A stretch of DNA of 45,797 nt from Brevibacillus migulae (GTDB lineage Bacteria > Bacillota > Bacilli > Brevibacillales > Brevibacillaceae), in contig NZ_SDKD01000028.1 in NCBI RefSeq assembly GCF_004521915.1, forward strand, positions 1 through 45,797, written 5' to 3'. The stretch's first letter is position 1; each line of letters begins with the position of its first letter. Below are positions 1-8,779 of the stretch, piece after piece. The translations under genes and the position numbers were made by a program. Under the pieces are notes generated by a model that was not told the origin of the DNA, made no database searches, and was given only the letters and a program-made list of their open reading frames with translations.

Positions 1-41
1 CTCCTCTTGTTAGGTGTGTCTAACAATTGGGGTGCAGTTCA
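1..41. repeat. Palindromic insertion-type repeat, truncated by window edge
   Basis: The sequence contains ttgttag (7-13) facing ctaacaa (20-26) and ends in ggtgcagttca at 41. The second copy at 15704-15754 has the same architecture and the same terminal ggtgcagttca. By symmetry about position 16-17 the element would be about 50 bp, so roughly 8 bases lie outside the window. It sits just past the 3' end of the minus-strand Lin0512 gene. The ends resemble IS3-type terminal repeats, but no transposase is visible. Confidence 0.6.
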
Positions 42-66
42 CACGAGAGGCGACCTTTTCGTATCG

Positions 67-426
67 TTAATAGCCAACTTCCACCGAGGCGATCACCACA
101 TAGGCCAGATCATTGACATCGTCCTTCTCGGCAAGCACGACACCGCTGGATGTCAGCATCCCGCCGTCTACCACCTCAAACGATACCTGACCATAAGGCA
201 GCTCCGCTTTCACAACCTCAAGATCGAGCTTGTCCTTGTCTGCCGGCACGGCAAGTCTGACATTCACCTTCATCTGATGCAGGTCATTCCCTGGCAGCAC
301 GGAACGCAATCCCGGCATGGAATTATGATGGATCGCATTTTGTACGGCTCTGACTGCCGCCTTGGTCACGTTTTGACCATGCAGATCGATGCCCATGCCA
401 ATTTCAATAAACATTACCTTTTCCAT
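67..426 (-). CDS. Lin0512 family conserved hypothetical protein
   Basis: This is a 119-residue protein starting MEKVMFIEIGMGIDLHGQ, which I recognise as the small Lin0512 family (TIGR02058 type) of unknown function. It is full length for that family and has no signal peptide or membrane segment. A GGAG lies upstream of the ATG, with a rather long spacer of about 12 nt. It is downstream of, and in the same direction as, the P1 peptidase gene (gap about 100 bp), so co-transcription is possible but not shown. The family call rests on the N-terminal FIEIGMGIDLHGQN motif and the overall length. No biochemical role is known to me. Confidence 0.75.
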   Translation of the reverse strand: MEKVMFIEIGMGIDLHGQNVTKAAVRAVQNAIHHNSMPGLRSVLPGNDLHQMKVNVRLAVPADKDKLDLEVVKAELPYGQVSFEVVDGGMLTSSGVVLAEKDDVNDLAYVVIASVEVGY

Positions 427-529
427 GATCGACTACACTCCATTCCTATCTTTTCCGCTGGCTCGTCTTAAGTGTACCACGTTTTGTACAGCCAAGCCTT
501 GCCCAACCATTTCGGCTTCCCGCACTTCC

Positions 530-1621
530 TTACCGAAAAAGCTCATAAGGGATGGCCTGCCGTACTCTTCCCTGATGTCCCGTGGTGGTGTTTGCTTTGC
601 ACAGAGAGTTCCAGATCGCTTCCTCCACTGCCTCTGCCGTCATCTCAAACAGGCGGGTAAGCCTATCTCCGTCGTCCGCCAGATACTCATGCGACTCTGT
701 CAAGGCCGTCGGATAGTGGGCATACCGATGCGCCGTCGAAAACGCGAGCACGATGTCTCCGCTGCCATGCGCGGCAAAGGAACCGGTCCGAGCCAAACCA
801 AACGCGGCTCGCTTGGCAATCCGATCCAGCTGAGTCCGATTCACTGGTGCATCCGTGGCCAGCACGATCATGATCGAGCCATCTGGTCCCGGATCGCTCA
901 CCGGTGCGCCTGTGTCCCCGGCATGGTCTCCCCGTTCAACATCCGCGCTGCCTCTGGTCCCCTTAGGCAAAAGCATATCCGCTTGTTTCCCGAAATTGCT
1001 GACCACAAGTGCGCCGATGGTAAATGCGCGGGAGCCAAATGACGCGACGCGGGAGCTGGTGCCGATCCCGCCTTTGTAACCGAAGCAGGACATTCCTGTT
1101 CCTGCGCCGACGCCGCCTTCGTCCACGAGTCCACTCCGGGCGGATTCGATCGCCGCAATCGCGTCTTCCGGACGTACATGAAGACCGCGTATGTCGTTCA
1201 AATAACCGTCGTTGCATTCGCCGACTATCACATTCACCGTTCCCGTCGTATCGCCAATGTCCGGATTGTGACGAAGCATGTGACGGATCGTCCCCTCCGC
1301 CACCGCAGGCACCGATAACGTATTCGTCAGCATGATCGGGCTCTCCACCAACCCGAGCTCCTGCAGCTGGACGGTTCCTGTTGTTTTGCCGAAGCCATTG
1401 ATGACGTGACAGGTGCCAAGTACCTTTTCGCGAAACAGATTGCCTGCGTGCGGCAGGATCGCTGTCACGCCTGTACGGATGCAGGTATGCTCAGACAAAT
1501 CCTGCTGGATCGTCCGATGACCGACCCGCACGCCTGCTACGTCGGTAATGCTGTTCCATGGACCGGCTTCATATTGTCCGAGCTTGATGCCCAGCTCACG
1601 CAGCCTCACTCTCGGTTGCAC
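530..1621 (-). CDS. P1 family (DmpA-type) aminopeptidase
   Basis: This 363-residue protein belongs to the DmpA/BapA N-terminal-nucleophile family, whose members remove N-terminal D-, L- or beta-amino acids after self-cleavage into two chains. Family landmarks are NSITDVAGVRVGH near residues 23-35, the glycine-rich VDEGGVGAGTGM segment near 166-177, and the Gly-Ser junction in PDGSIMIVLATDAP. The Ser (about residue 249) is the predicted nucleophile exposed by autoproteolysis. There is no signal peptide, so a cytoplasmic enzyme is likely. The start is GTG with AGGAGG seven bases upstream. The gene follows the lipoprotein gene by 24 bp and probably shares its transcript. Substrate preference cannot be read from sequence. 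Confidence 0.88.
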   Translation of the reverse strand: MQPRVRLRELGIKLGQYEAGPWNSITDVAGVRVGHRTIQQDLSEHTCIRTGVTAILPHAGNLFREKVLGTCHVINGFGKTTGTVQLQELGLVESPIMLTNTLSVPAVAEGTIRHMLRHNPDIGDTTGTVNVIVGECNDGYLNDIRGLHVRPEDAIAAIESARSGLVDEGGVGAGTGMSCFGYKGGIGTSSRVASFGSRAFTIGALVVSNFGKQADMLLPKGTRGSADVERGDHAGDTGAPVSDPGPDGSIMIVLATDAPVNRTQLDRIAKRAAFGLARTGSFAAHGSGDIVLAFSTAHRYAHYPTALTESHEYLADDGDRLTRLFEMTAEAVEEAIWNSLCKANTTTGHQGRVRQAIPYELFR

Positions 1622-1645
1622 TCATTTTCCTCCTCTGCATGTTTA

Positions 1646-2146
1646 CTATTTCGCTTCTTCAACTTTATACCAATCGGTTTTCCCTAACAAGGATACTAGC
1701 TGTTCTCCGTCCTCCTGTCTGTACGTATCAAAGTCAAATTCCGGTGTTTTGTGGAATGGCTTGATATAAAATTCGGCTTCAGTCGTTGCAGCATACATGA
1801 TATATTTCGTTCCGGTCACTTTCTCCTTCGTCCCATAGTTAAACTGAAAAAGAGACAGAGATTCAAGATTCCCTTCAAAATCGCTTTTGACCCCTTGATG
1901 AATCCAATTCACGATTCTCGATAAATCGGGCTCCTCCACATACATCGCCATTAGTTCTGGTTGGGCTTTCGATGTACCTTCACGATAAAGCTGTACATGT
2001 ACTTCCTTGAGTTCTTCCAAGGGAAACATCGTTTGCAAACGTTGATCGTTCGTCTGGGGATCACTGCCAGTTGAACAACCGACAAGTACCATCAATAAGG
2101 AGACTACCGACATCAAAATGAAAACTCTATATCGAAAAATAAGCAT
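1646..2146 (-). CDS. Small lipoprotein of unknown function
   Basis: The protein has about 166 residues. The N-terminus MLIFRYRVFILMSVVSLLMVL leads into a lipobox LVGC, so it should be exported by Sec and lipid-anchored by Lgt/Lsp. I place the start at the ATG at 2146 because GGAGG lies five bases upstream; an in-frame TTG at 2158 overlaps that ribosome binding site. The mature part is charged and soluble, with no domain I recognise. It is the first gene of the minus-strand group with the P1 peptidase. Function unknown. Confidence 0.75.
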   Translation of the reverse strand: MLIFRYRVFILMSVVSLLMVLVGCSTGSDPQTNDQRLQTMFPLEELKEVHVQLYREGTSKAQPELMAMYVEEPDLSRIVNWIHQGVKSDFEGNLESLSLFQFNYGTKEKVTGTKYIMYAATTEAEFYIKPFHKTPEFDFDTYRQEDGEQLVSLLGKTDWYKVEEAK

Positions 2147-2239
2147 CGCTTCCTCCAATCTGCATGCCTATCAATCGTTCAACACGGCTATGTCGAGTCG
2201 ACGAAGGCGTTCCTGATCTGCAATCATATTGATCGAAAT

Positions 2240-2286
2240 GCAAGCGGCTCTTTTCGCATCGTATGCGACAGGGCCGCTTGCTTTTT
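2240..2286 (+). terminator. Hairpin with T run between divergent genes
   Basis: A 9-bp stem gcaagcggc (2240-2248) / gccgcttgc (2273-2281) is followed by TTTTT. The loop contains a second small stem (tcgcat/atgcga). It reads as a rho-independent terminator on the + strand but lies between a minus-strand lipoprotein gene and a plus-strand esterase gene. It may therefore block antisense readthrough or act as a leader attenuator. Confidence 0.6.
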
Positions 2287-2416
2287 GCTGAGCCCTTTCC
2301 TCCTGACTGCCAAATTTACAGAAACATCAATCATCCATAACTTTCCGTTCACAATTGGTTGATACGATTGTCCACATATTAATAAAGATCTCATCGATGT
2401 GGAAGGGGATTTTCAG

Positions 2417-3760
2417 ATGATGGATAAAAAATGGCTCATCGCCGTGACGGCGTCGTTCATGTTTGCTTCAGCTGCAGGTACAAGCTCTGCAGCGATCAAT
2501 CCTTCAAGTAACAATTATGTGGATCGGGACGAGCTTCGGGGCACCGTAACCATTACGCCGAAGCCCGCTCTGACCGGAAAGTATGTGTTAGATGCGCCTG
2601 ACTTGGCAGCTGACATCAAAATGGGGATCGGTTCGTCTTTGACACACTTGCCGAGCGATCCGGCCCATGTCTTTTATACGACGGCGGACCGCGGGCCGAA
2701 TGGGGAAATCGAGGTCAACGGAAAAGTCGTTCGTACGTTTCCCATCCCAGATTATACGCCATCCATCTATAAAATCGAGATCAAGCATGGGAACATTCAA
2801 ATTCTGGATCAAATTCCTTTGAAGGTAAAAGGTAAAGACCCCGTTACAGGCAACGCACAGATTACCGGTCTGCCGAACATCAAAGGCCGTGACGAAGTGC
2901 CTTTTCATCCGCAGGGAACCAAAGAGCTGGCATATGATCCATACGGCTTGGACATTGAAGGCATCGCCTATAACGCCAAGGACGATACCTTCTGGCTCTC
3001 GGATGAATACGGCCCCTCGCTCGTCCATGTCAAACGCGATGGTACCATCATCGAACGGATCGTGCCAAAGGGCTGGGCAAAGCAAGTCTCTACGCCACTC
3101 GTGCCTGCAAGTGAGGTACTGCCCGCTGTCTACAATCAGCTTCGCCAAAATCGCGGCGCCGAGGCAGTAGGCATCACTCCTGATGGCAGCTATCTGTTCA
3201 TGGCCATGCAAAGCCCGCTTCGCAATCCGGACAAATCTACCGACCATTCACGCCAGCTGCGAATCATCAAGATTGAGCTTTCAACACTGAAGCCGGTTGC
3301 CGAGTATGCTTATTTGGCCGAGGATGCCAAAGCATTTAAAAATTTGAAGCAATCCGATATCGTCATCTCCGACCTGATCGCCATCAATGAGCATACTTTG
3401 CTGATCGATGAACGAGATAAAGACGCTGGAGACAAAGCGCAAGTAAAACGCATCTACGCAGTTGATCTCTCCAAAGCGACAAATATTCTCGGCAAATACG
3501 ATCTGGCCAAGCCTGCCGGAAAAACACTGGAGCAAATGACGCTGGCAGATTTGCGAGCCAACCACATTCTGCCGCCAGCAAAACGGACCATTCTGGATGC
3601 CACTTCCTTTCAGTTCCCGTACGAAAAAATTGAAGGAATATCACTCGTGAACGGCAACACGCTTCTGATCATCAACGATAACGATTTTGGTGTGGGGAGC
3701 AGCTTGAAGACGAATGGGACTGAACTGTGGACGTTCAAGCTGCCATTTGTGATCAAATGA
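2417..3760 (+). CDS. Secreted esterase-like activity of phytase family protein
   Basis: The protein has 447 residues and a Sec signal peptide (MMDKKWLIAVTASFMFASAAG, cleavage near SSAA), so it should be extracellular. The body matches the phytase-like domain (PF13449) described as esterase-like activity of phytase. It contains blocks such as DIEGIAYNAKDDTFWLSDEYGPSLVH and, near the end, KIEGISLVNGNTLLIINDNDFGVG, typical of these beta-propellers. The ATG at 2417 is chosen because AAGGGGA lies seven bases upstream; an in-frame GTG at 2399 has no such site. It stands alone between a hairpin and a long inverted repeat. Actual substrate (phosphoester or carboxylester) is unknown. Confidence 0.8.
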   Translation: MMDKKWLIAVTASFMFASAAGTSSAAINPSSNNYVDRDELRGTVTITPKPALTGKYVLDAPDLAADIKMGIGSSLTHLPSDPAHVFYTTADRGPNGEIEVNGKVVRTFPIPDYTPSIYKIEIKHGNIQILDQIPLKVKGKDPVTGNAQITGLPNIKGRDEVPFHPQGTKELAYDPYGLDIEGIAYNAKDDTFWLSDEYGPSLVHVKRDGTIIERIVPKGWAKQVSTPLVPASEVLPAVYNQLRQNRGAEAVGITPDGSYLFMAMQSPLRNPDKSTDHSRQLRIIKIELSTLKPVAEYAYLAEDAKAFKNLKQSDIVISDLIAINEHTLLIDERDKDAGDKAQVKRIYAVDLSKATNILGKYDLAKPAGKTLEQMTLADLRANHILPPAKRTILDATSFQFPYEKIEGISLVNGNTLLIINDNDFGVGSSLKTNGTELWTFKLPFVIK

Positions 3761-3833
3761 AGAAGTGCACTTGATGCAGGCACGTATAGCCTGGTCAACC
3801 GTTGAGTCATCGTGTTAAACCGTTTTAGAAAGG

Positions 3834-3890
3834 AAAAGGCATCGGCAGTGATGGACTTTTAAAAAAGTCTGTGACTGCCGATACCTTTAT
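3834..3890. terminator. Long inverted repeat between convergent genes
   Basis: The arms run from aaaggcatcggcagtg (left) to gactgccgatacctttat (right), with inner arms gactttt/aaaagtc, making a nearly uninterrupted stem of over 20 bp. On the minus strand the stem is followed by CCTTTTCCTTT. It lies between the 3' ends of the esterase-like gene and the butanediol dehydrogenase gene and probably terminates both transcripts. Confidence 0.65.
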
Positions 3891-3921
3891 ACAACAATTT
3901 GTCGCCCCGGCCCCCCTCCTA

Positions 3922-4968
3922 TTAAGGAGAAACGAGAATCTTGATATGGTCTTTCGTCTTGACCAATTCCTCAAATCCTCCCGCTGTGATCTCTTCTAAC
4001 GGTATTTTTTTCGTAATCAATTTGTTTACTTCAAATCTTCCTTCCGCCATCAGCTGGATAACGGAAGGAAAAATGTCACGATAAGCGAGTACACCCTTCA
4101 TCTGACGCTCTTTCAGCACAAATTGATTTGGCGGAATCGATGTTGAAGACTCCCATATGCTTACGATGACGATTTGTCCATCCGTTTTTGCGCTTTCAAT
4201 GGCCCCGAGCATCCCTTTTTCAACGCCTGTGACTTCAAAGCAAACATCAGCGCCGCCCTCGGTCAGCTGATGAATGGCTGCGACCGCATTTTCCTTCGTC
4301 GGGTCTATGACCACATGTGCGCCGCATTCCCTCGCCATCTTTTGTCTTTGCGCAGAGACCTCTACCCCGATGATCAGGCTTGCTCCGGCCACTCTGGCGG
4401 CTTGGATGACCAACAGGCCGATGGGGCCCGTGCCGAAAACTACGCAGGTATCCCCCGCTTTCAACTGGCTTTGCCGCACTGCATGCAAGGCTACCGCCGT
4501 CGGTTCAACGGTTGCAGCCTGCTCAAAGCTCATGTCATCCGGTATCTTGTGCACCATGCCAGCTTTCACCATGGTCACTTCAGAAAACCCGCCGCCACCT
4601 CCGCTTAATCCATGAAAGCCTATCGAATCGCAAACATTGTACAGCCCTTTTTTGCAAGGAATACATGTTCCGCATGCCAAAATAGGCTCAACGGTTACGC
4701 GATCGCCAATCACAACGTTGGTAACACCTTCCCCGATTTCGATCACTTCCCCGGAGAATTCATGGCCTAAAATAACGGGAGCCCCTTGATTCGTCAGCGG
4801 ATGTGGCTCCTTGGGAACAAAAATAGGGCCTGCCAGATACTCGTGCAGATCCGTTCCGCAAATGCCGCACCATGCCACACGGATTTTGACCATTCCCGGT
4901 TCAATCTGAGGTTCAGGTACTTCTTCCACCCGAACATCGCGAATTCCATGCCAGACAGCTGCTTTCAT
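3922..4968 (-). CDS. bdhA: (R,R)-butanediol dehydrogenase / acetoin reductase, zinc-dependent
   Basis: The protein has 348 residues and belongs to the medium-chain zinc alcohol dehydrogenases of the butanediol/sorbitol/threonine dehydrogenase branch. Zinc ligands are visible: CGICGTDLHE (C34, C37) and GHE (H69). A four-cysteine structural zinc site lies around CGTCIPCKKGLYNVC, and the NAD-binding motif is GTGPIGLL. The ATG at 4968 has GGTGAAG upstream. It begins 33 bp after acoL and lies on the same strand, so it is probably the last gene of the aco operon. Interconversion of 2,3-butanediol and acetoin would feed or drain the substrate of the AcoABCL complex. The threonine-dehydrogenase alternative is less likely given this context. 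Confidence 0.8.
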   Translation of the reverse strand: MKAAVWHGIRDVRVEEVPEPQIEPGMVKIRVAWCGICGTDLHEYLAGPIFVPKEPHPLTNQGAPVILGHEFSGEVIEIGEGVTNVVIGDRVTVEPILACGTCIPCKKGLYNVCDSIGFHGLSGGGGGFSEVTMVKAGMVHKIPDDMSFEQAATVEPTAVALHAVRQSQLKAGDTCVVFGTGPIGLLVIQAARVAGASLIIGVEVSAQRQKMARECGAHVVIDPTKENAVAAIHQLTEGGADVCFEVTGVEKGMLGAIESAKTDGQIVIVSIWESSTSIPPNQFVLKERQMKGVLAYRDIFPSVIQLMAEGRFEVNKLITKKIPLEEITAGGFEELVKTKDHIKILVSP

Positions 4969-5001
4969 CTCATCTTCACCCCGCACTCAAACAATGTTGT
5001 C

Positions 5002-6381
5002 TCACCCGTGTATCGCTTGACCTGTTGCATTCAGCACCGCTTCCAACAACGCTTCCGATAGCGTCGGATGGGCCGCGATAAAATGTTCCATTGCGTCCGT
5101 CGTCATTTCCGCATGCAGCATCAAGGTTCCCTGACCGATCAACTCTGTTGCCCGAGGACCTACGATGGCAAGTCCGACAATCTCATTGAATTCCGGCTCG
5201 ACGATGACCTTCACTTTGCCTTCCTGTTCGGAAAGAATCAAGGCTTTCCCGTTCGCCGAAAAAGGAAACTCACCAATTCGCACATCTCCGTACCGCTCTT
5301 TCGCCTGCTTTTCAGTCAGTCCCACACTGGCGATCTCCGGCGAAGTGTAGATACAGCGGGGAACAGCACGAACATTTACCTTTTTTTCGATGCCGCAAGC
5401 ATTGAGGGCTGCTACCTCTCCCTCATGGAACGCAACATGGGCTAACTGAATGCCACCGATGACATCGCCGCAGGCATATAGATGGGAAACGCTTGTCTGC
5501 ATATTTTCGTTCACATGGATGCCTTGCTTGGAATACTTCACACCGATCCGATCCAGTCCAAGATCTTTTACTCGTGGCTTGCGGCCAATCGACACCAATA
5601 CCTTCTCCGTCCATATTTCTTCTACTCCGTCCTTCTTTTGCACCCGTGCTGTTTTTGTCCGCCTGTCCAGCCTTTCCAGCGCCGTCCCGGTGTGGATAGC
5701 CACGCCTGCTGCTTCCAGCTGCCGTTTTAAAACATCTGCAATATCCCGGTCTTCCCCCGGCAATATGTGCTCGGCCATCTCGACCATCGTCACCTTTGTC
5801 CCCAGCCTGCTATAGATGCTGGCAAACTCACAACCAATCACCCCGCCCCCTACAATCAGCAAGGAGGAAGGGATGCTGGTAAGCGACATCGCTTGTTTGC
5901 TATCAATGATCCATTCGCCATCAAAAGGGGCAAACGGCAGCTCGATCGGCTCGGAGCCAGTTGCGATGATAAATCGGTCAGCAGTGAACTGCTCATCTCC
6001 GTCTGCTTTTTCCACATGCAGGACCTGGTCGGTCAGAAAGGTGGCCTTGCCTGAGATGACGCGCACCTGGTTTTTCTTCATTAGGTAGCCGACACCCGCG
6101 ACAAGCTTTTTCATCACCTTGTTTTTGTATTGCTGGACCGTTTGCCAGTTGACGGACACCCCGCTATCGGGCACGTCGATCCCAAAGACCGCCGCGTGCT
6201 TCACCTTTTCATACGTTTCCGCGCTCTCCAAAAGCGACTTGGTCGGGATGCATCCCTCATTGAGACACGTTCCGCCTAATTGCTGCTGCTCGATCAAAGT
6301 CACTTGCTGGCCTTTGCGGGCTGCTGTGATCGCAGCCACGTAGCCTGCTGGTCCTCCCCCAATAATCACCACTGTTCCCAC
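5002..6381 (-). CDS. acoL: Dihydrolipoyl dehydrogenase (E3) of acetoin dehydrogenase complex
   Basis: This 459-residue FAD-dependent disulfide reductase reoxidises the dihydrolipoyl arm of AcoC with NAD. The FAD-binding GGGPAGYVAA lies at the N-terminus, followed by the redox pair in GGTCLNEGCIPTKS (C39 and C44). A second nucleotide-binding motif GGGVIGCEFAS and the C-terminal catalytic HPTLSE histidine are present. The start is GTG preceded by AAGGAGGAGACCC, and the stop codon of acoC overlaps this ribosome binding site region (11-bp gap). Length and all key residues are normal. Position directly after acoC assigns it to the acetoin complex rather than the pyruvate or oxoglutarate complexes. 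Confidence 0.92.
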   Translation of the reverse strand: MGTVVIIGGGPAGYVAAITAARKGQQVTLIEQQQLGGTCLNEGCIPTKSLLESAETYEKVKHAAVFGIDVPDSGVSVNWQTVQQYKNKVMKKLVAGVGYLMKKNQVRVISGKATFLTDQVLHVEKADGDEQFTADRFIIATGSEPIELPFAPFDGEWIIDSKQAMSLTSIPSSLLIVGGGVIGCEFASIYSRLGTKVTMVEMAEHILPGEDRDIADVLKRQLEAAGVAIHTGTALERLDRRTKTARVQKKDGVEEIWTEKVLVSIGRKPRVKDLGLDRIGVKYSKQGIHVNENMQTSVSHLYACGDVIGGIQLAHVAFHEGEVAALNACGIEKKVNVRAVPRCIYTSPEIASVGLTEKQAKERYGDVRIGEFPFSANGKALILSEQEGKVKVIVEPEFNEIVGLAIVGPRATELIGQGTLMLHAEMTTDAMEHFIAAHPTLSEALLEAVLNATGQAIHG

Positions 6382-6392
6382 GGGTCTCCTCC

Positions 6393-7646
6393 TTACAACA
6401 ACAGACTGTACGGTTGTTCCAGATAATCCTTGATGCTTCCCAGGAATTGGGCTGCCGGAGCCCCATCCAGCACACGGTGGTCAAAGGTCAAGCTGAGCGG
6501 AAGCATGCTGCGCCGCTGCAATTCTTCTCCCCGATAGGCCGGAACCGCTTCAATCGCACCGACGCCTAAAATGCCGGTCTCCGGCGGGTTCAGCACAGGT
6601 GTGAAGTACTCGATTCCGTAGGCCCCGAGATTGCTGATCGTAAAGGTAGAGCCCTTCATCTCCTCGCTGCCCAGCTGGTTGCTGCGCGCACGCTCGCTAA
6701 GCGATTTCATTGCTTTCGACAGTTCAAGCAGGGAGAGCTTATCAGCGTGGGGAATCACCGGGACGATCAATCCCTTTTCCAGCGCGACAGCGATACCCAG
6801 GTGAACATGGCCATACGTCTCGATCCTTGCTTCCTGCGTATCGGTGAAATAAGCGCTGTTCATCCGTTTATGCTGCTTGAGCGAAAGGACGACAGCACGG
6901 GCGATAAAGTCGGTTACGGTGAGTTTTCCTTCCTGGCGTTTTTGGACTTCAGCCGCCACTTCCTTTTGCAGCGATAGAAGCTCTGTCACATCAGCCTTTG
7001 CGGTCATGGTGAGCTGAGCGCTTGTCTGCAAGCTCTCCAGCATCCGCGTGGCGATCACTTTGCGCATGCCTGTGACCGGAGTGCTTTCTGCCGCTACTTG
7101 AGCCGTGACTGTTTTTCCGGATTCGGGAGAGGGCGGAGCTGCTTCTGTTGGGGAAGAGGCTCTGGTTGCCAACGCCTTTTCGACATCCTCTTTCGTAATC
7201 CGGCCTTGTGGACCCGTCCCTACGAGGGAATCAATCGGAATCCCCGCTTCTTCCGCCATTTTTCGGGCAACCGGCGAAATTTTCGGGCTGTTGCCTTTAT
7301 TGGCGACAGGTGCAGCAGAGACTTTCTCTTCCACTGCCGCTGTTGCTGCTGCTTCTTGATGTACGGCCGAGACAGCGGCAGACTGGGGAGCGGCGTCTAT
7401 GTTTTCACCGGGCTGTCCGATATACCCGAGAACCGTTCCATAGGGCACCACTCCTCCTTCCGTGACCGTGATCGCGAGCAGCACTCCATCTGCCGGTGCT
7501 TCGACTTCCATCTCAATTTTTTCCGAGCTGATATCAACAACCCCGTCTCCCTTTGTGACGGGATCGCCAATCTTCTTTTTCCACGCGATTACCGTTCCTT
7601 CTACCATGGACATTCCCAATTTCGGCATAATGACTTCTGCTGCCAT
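6393..7646 (-). CDS. acoC: Dihydrolipoamide acetyltransferase (E2) of acetoin dehydrogenase complex
   Basis: This 417-residue E2 core protein has a single N-terminal lipoyl domain with the lipoylation lysine in SSEKIEMEVEA (K43). An Ala/Val/Glu-rich linker leads to a peripheral-subunit-binding domain around KISPVARKMAEEAGI (near 120-157). The C-terminal acyltransferase domain ends with the active-site motif FDHRVLDGA (His about 390). It accepts the acetyl group from acetoin cleavage and passes it to CoA. The ATG is preceded by AAGGAGGGG. The 77-bp gap after acoB contains a stem-loop. The single lipoyl domain makes it a natural substrate for the LipL-type enzyme encoded just upstream of the operon. 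Confidence 0.92.
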   Translation of the reverse strand: MAAEVIMPKLGMSMVEGTVIAWKKKIGDPVTKGDGVVDISSEKIEMEVEAPADGVLLAITVTEGGVVPYGTVLGYIGQPGENIDAAPQSAAVSAVHQEAAATAAVEEKVSAAPVANKGNSPKISPVARKMAEEAGIPIDSLVGTGPQGRITKEDVEKALATRASSPTEAAPPSPESGKTVTAQVAAESTPVTGMRKVIATRMLESLQTSAQLTMTAKADVTELLSLQKEVAAEVQKRQEGKLTVTDFIARAVVLSLKQHKRMNSAYFTDTQEARIETYGHVHLGIAVALEKGLIVPVIPHADKLSLLELSKAMKSLSERARSNQLGSEEMKGSTFTISNLGAYGIEYFTPVLNPPETGILGVGAIEAVPAYRGEELQRRSMLPLSLTFDHRVLDGAPAAQFLGSIKDYLEQPYSLLL

Positions 7647-7681
7647 TTATTCAATTCCCCTCCTTCGTTCGTTGGCTGATC

Positions 7682-7714
7682 GGGCACCCCGCCGCGCATG
7701 TGGATGGAGTGCCC
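7682..7714 (-). other. Stem-loop between acoB and acoC
   Basis: A 9-bp stem of GGGCACTCC facing GGGGTGCCC (minus strand) with a 15-nt loop lies in the 77-bp acoB-acoC gap. There is no T run, so it is not a standard terminator. It could protect mRNA ends or tune E1:E2 ratios. That role is inference. Confidence 0.4.
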
Positions 7715-7723
7715 AGCTCTCTA

Positions 7724-8761
7724 TCAGGAAACAGCCAGGATGGATGCGTCGCCAATGAGTTCGGAGACGACTTCAATGACTTTTTTCGGATTGGGCAAAT
7801 ACAGGTCTTCCAGCGGTGGCGAGAATGGCACAGGTGTATGCGGAGCCGTAATCCGTTTGATGGGCGCATCCAGCGTATCAAAGCCTTTGTCCGCCACAAG
7901 GGCCGCGATATCGGTCGCGATGCTGCAGCGGGGATTCGCTTCATCGATCACAATCAGCCGGTTGGTTTTCGCTACGGACGAAAGGATCGTCTCTTCATCC
8001 AGCGGCGAGAGACTGCGTGGGTCGACTACCTCGATTTCGATGCCTTTTTTCGCAAGCAGTTCGGCTGCTTGGAGCGCTGTGTGCACCTGTTTGCCGATGG
8101 CCACGATGGTCAAATCCTTGCCCGCTCGCTTGATGTCGGCCTTCCCGAGCGGAAGCGTATAATGACCTTCTGGCACTTCTCCTGTCATGTTGTAGAGTGT
8201 CTTGTCTTCAAAGAAAATGACGGGATCGTTGTCTGCGATCGCGGCGAGCAGCAAGCCTTTTGCGTCATACGGTGTGGATGGGACTACGACTTTGATCCCC
8301 GGAATGTGTGTAAACATGGCATATAGGCTTTGCGAATGCTGCGCTGCTGCGCGAAAACCAGCCCCGTGCATGGTGCGAATCGTAATCGGCACCTGTGCCT
8401 TGCCGCCAAACATGTAGCGGAATTTCGCCCCTTGATTCATCACTTGGTCAAGGCAGCTGCCGATGAAATCGTTGAACATCAGCTCAGCGATCGGCCGCAA
8501 TCCCGTCGCCGCGGCTGCCATCGCTGCACCGACATAGCCGGCCTCCGTGATCGGTGTATCCAGTATGCGATCGCGCCCGAATTCCTGGACGAGCCCTTTG
8601 GTCACACCCAGCACGCCGCCCCATGCCTCATCGTCCTGCAGATGGTCAACCTGTGCGCCTCCCGCTACATCTTCGCCGAGCAAAATGACATTTTCATCCT
8701 GCCGCATCGCGATCTTCATCGCTTCATTGATCGCTTGTGAAAAACTGATTTTTCTCGTCAT
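7724..8761 (-). CDS. acoB: Acetoin dehydrogenase E1 beta subunit
   Basis: The protein has 345 residues and belongs to the transketolase-like E1 beta family. It pairs with AcoA to form the thiamine-diphosphate-dependent E1 that cleaves acetoin. N-terminal ISFSQAINEAMKIAM, the conserved ENVILLGEDVAGG, and later FNDFIGSCLDQVMNQGAKFRYMFGG are diagnostic. The ATG at 8761 is chosen because GGGGGAGAAGG sits just upstream; an in-frame start at 8779 would nearly abut the acoA stop. The gap to acoA is 18 bp. Full length, nothing unusual. Confidence 0.92.
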   Translation of the reverse strand: MTRKISFSQAINEAMKIAMRQDENVILLGEDVAGGAQVDHLQDDEAWGGVLGVTKGLVQEFGRDRILDTPITEAGYVGAAMAAAATGLRPIAELMFNDFIGSCLDQVMNQGAKFRYMFGGKAQVPITIRTMHGAGFRAAAQHSQSLYAMFTHIPGIKVVVPSTPYDAKGLLLAAIADNDPVIFFEDKTLYNMTGEVPEGHYTLPLGKADIKRAGKDLTIVAIGKQVHTALQAAELLAKKGIEIEVVDPRSLSPLDEETILSSVAKTNRLIVIDEANPRCSIATDIAALVADKGFDTLDAPIKRITAPHTPVPFSPPLEDLYLPNPKKVIEVVSELIGDASILAVS

Positions 8762-8779
8762 GCCTTCTCCCCCTTTCAA

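Noticed and set aside
389..1042. 217-codon plus-strand frame
   Set aside because: Antisense shadow of the P1 peptidase; no ribosome binding site and no protein-like motifs.
2588..3247. 219-codon minus-strand frame
   Set aside because: Antisense to the esterase/phytase-like gene, with no recognisable motif.
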